This document shows, in pieces, positions 5,688-6,672 of a stretch of 6,672 bases of DNA (positions within the stretch are counted from its first letter, which is position 1; every line of letters begins with the position of its first letter). The notes beneath the pieces are model-generated. The model did no database searches, had not been told where the DNA came from, and saw only the letters and a program-made list of their open reading frames with translations. The stretch is taken from NCBI GenBank assembly GCA_002317305.1, contig DCIZ01000033.1:2759-9430 (forward strand), given 5' to 3'. This stretch comes from Campylobacter sp. UBA1713 (GTDB taxonomy: Bacteria; Campylobacterota; Campylobacteria; Campylobacterales; Campylobacteraceae). Made by a program: the position numbers and the translations under genes.

Positions 5688-5893
5688 ATCTGGTCAAGGC
5701 TGTTTTTATAGTAGCCATCGCTTGCTGTGTTTGCGATAGCGTTTGCCGTGTCTAATGGATGAGCTACTGCGTTACCTACTGCTTTGGCGGTGTCTAGCGG
5801 GTGGAGTATGATGTTTCCTAAACCTTTAAAGCCGTTTTCTATGCCTTGTGCCGTTCCACCTATGAAGCCCATCGTAACGTCAGCTGCGCTACT
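5660..5893 (-). pseudogene. N-terminal pretoxin fragment of module B, cut by a frameshift
   Basis: The frame opens directly after the stop of the Imm40-like gene (5894-5896). An ATG at 5872 would give 70 residues, but the preceding codons (AADVTMGF) already read like FHA/CdiA pretoxin sequence, so the piece is a detached segment rather than a gene with its own start. MGFIGGTAQGIENGFKGLGN and two HPLDTA repeats (HPLDTAKAVGNAVAHPLDTA) are typical of the region before CdiA toxin domains. It ends in a non-matching run and a stop, while plausible continuation (GDSLGATLRIS) is found in another frame from 5687. The frames overlap at 5663-5693, where a one-base loss or equivalent would explain the break. 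Confidence 0.65.
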
Positions 5894-6241
5894 TTATCTT
5901 ATCGTTAAAACAAAAAATACATCAATACTGTAGTTTTTAGACACGGCGCTTACTGCTATTTCAACTGCTTCCAAAGCTTTTTTGTAGCTTTGAAGTGCAT
6001 CAAAACCATCAAAAAACCAGTTAAAACAGTGATATTCTTGCCCCAAAACGTTCATTGCGTAATCAAGCTCGCCTGTGTTGTCTCGCACAAACACATCGCC
6101 ACCTAATACCACACAATGTATATTATTTAGTATCTCAAGCGCCTCTTTTGTTTTAGTATACGACAAAGCTAGTTCTTTGCTTTCTAGATATTCTGCCACA
6201 TTGTGTCCATTGTATTTTAAAAAATCAAAATATCTTTGCAT
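5894..6241 (-). CDS. Imm40-like immunity protein of module A
   Basis: A 115-residue cytoplasmic-looking protein. A helical N-terminus (residues 1-40) leads into ALEILNNIHCVVLGGDVFV (34-52). The GGDV motif in this setting resembles the Imm40 family of polymorphic-toxin antidotes, although the assignment is from motif memory. An aromatic stretch with CFNWFFDGF (72-80) and a final helix and strand follow. The ATG has AAGGA 5 bases upstream, overlapping the stop of the toxin frame, so it is translated straight after the toxin. Its own stop is followed without a gap by the pretoxin sequence of module B, marking a cassette junction. Confidence 0.68.
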   Translation of the reverse strand: MQRYFDFLKYNGHNVAEYLESKELALSYTKTKEALEILNNIHCVVLGGDVFVRDNTGELDYAMNVLGQEYHCFNWFFDGFDALQSYKKALEAVEIAVSAVSKNYSIDVFFVLTIR

Positions 6242-6249
6242 AAAAGTCC

Positions 6250-6672
6250 TTATTGATTTCTTGGATTAAAAAATCTATGATTTATCTCGCCACTTTTTGG
6301 GTCTTTAATAAATTCAAAAGTTCCGCTTTTCCCTTTATATTTTCCTTTTAACTCAAGCCACTCATACGTCTTGCCATCGCCACCAATCCTAGTGCTAGTT
6401 TGACCATATTTCAAAGCATATCCTTCAACGCTTTCTGGAAAACCGTGCATATCGCCATTTCTCATTTGGCTTAAAACTTTGTCGGTATATTTCGCACCTT
6501 CAAAAAAATTACCACTATTTGTGCCACTGTGCAACACTTTGTCAAACGAAATTTCTGTGCCTTTTAGCACGTTCTCAAATTTGCTTGTGGCGGTTACTAT
6601 TGTCAATGTTGGCGTTTTTGTCGCCACACTAGCCGCGTCTTGCGCTCTTAACTCCGCCTTATACTTCTCATA
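6250..6672 (-). CDS. toxin C-terminus of module A, runs off the window edge
   Basis: The frame is open to the last base of the window, so the gene is incomplete at its 5' end; the internal GTG at 6627 has no ribosome binding site and need not be a start. The first visible residues YEKYKAELRAQDA are the pretoxin block also found in module D. A short Thr-rich linker (ATKTPTLTIVTA) follows, then about 110 residues of toxin: SFDKVLHSG, MHGFPESVEGY, RIGGDGKTYEW, GKYKGKSGTFEFIK and the terminal INHRFFNP. These motifs recur, as I remember them, at the ends of filamentous haemagglutinin and RHS-type toxins; several His/Arg residues and the beta-rich look suggest a small nuclease fold, but the activity is not assigned. 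This tip could belong either to the main adhesin gene or to another orphan copy; sequence beyond 6672 would decide. Confidence 0.68.
   Translation of the reverse strand, partial: YEKYKAELRAQDAASVATKTPTLTIVTATSKFENVLKGTEISFDKVLHSGTNSGNFFEGAKYTDKVLSQMRNGDMHGFPESVEGYALKYGQTSTRIGGDGKTYEWLELKGKYKGKSGTFEFIKDPKSGEINHRFFNPRNQ
6638..6672. repeat. 35-bp pretoxin repeat, copy 1 (cut by window edge)
   Basis: Matches 1721-1755 in the same orientation with a single mismatch (34 of 35), and in the same codon phase (YEKYKAELRAQDA against YERYKAELRAQDA). The similarity reaches the last base, so the full repeat is probably longer. Likely shared pretoxin DNA that lets toxin tips recombine. Confidence 0.75.

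Noticed and set aside
5228..5739. Several overlapping plus-strand frames, some looking like membrane or Cys-rich proteins
   Set aside because: They are shadows of the low-complexity Ala/Val/Lys-rich pretoxin region of module B read in antisense.

Overview
The window looks like chromosomal DNA of an epsilonproteobacterium, most likely a Campylobacter of the concisus/showae/rectus/curvus type. This is inferred from the moderately low GC, the very frequent AAATTTG/AAATTTA words in and between genes, and the protein style; no marker gene proves it. All credible genes lie on the minus strand, so the biological reading order runs from 6672 down to 1.

The main content is a graveyard or arsenal of polymorphic-toxin cassettes, probably the downstream part of a contact-dependent inhibition (CdiA/FhaB-like) locus whose large adhesin gene is not in the window. 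Four modules each hold a toxin C-terminus without a proper gene start, followed at once by a small gene in the immunity position. Module A (6672-5894) is the end of a toxin reading off the window edge plus an Imm40-like protein. Module B (5893-4711) is a frameshifted toxin with an ADP-ribosyltransferase-like C-terminus resembling the EF-Tu-modifying TreTu domain, plus an immunity candidate. Module C (4697-3691) has a Thr/Pro linker, an unrecognised toxin domain and an unrecognised partner. Module D (2883-153) has a long pretoxin region ending in a barnase-type ribonuclease domain, then a second, free-standing barnase-like mini-gene with its own ribosome binding site, then a barstar-like protein carrying a four-cysteine, probably zinc-binding, tail.

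Between C and D sits a complete-looking RelB/RelE-type toxin-antitoxin pair (3498-3056) with its own strong ribosome binding site and a candidate promoter. It is followed by a short AT-rich direct-repeat patch (2883-3027), which begins exactly where the reading frame of module D is cut.

The modules share short DNA: a 35-bp block with one mismatch is found in D (1721-1755) and at the window edge in A (6638-6672), both in the same reading frame. This is what recombination-driven swapping of toxin tips would use. In each module the immunity gene overlaps the toxin stop or follows it within nine bases, so toxin and antidote travel and are translated together. Positions 1-152 contain no gene that can be supported.
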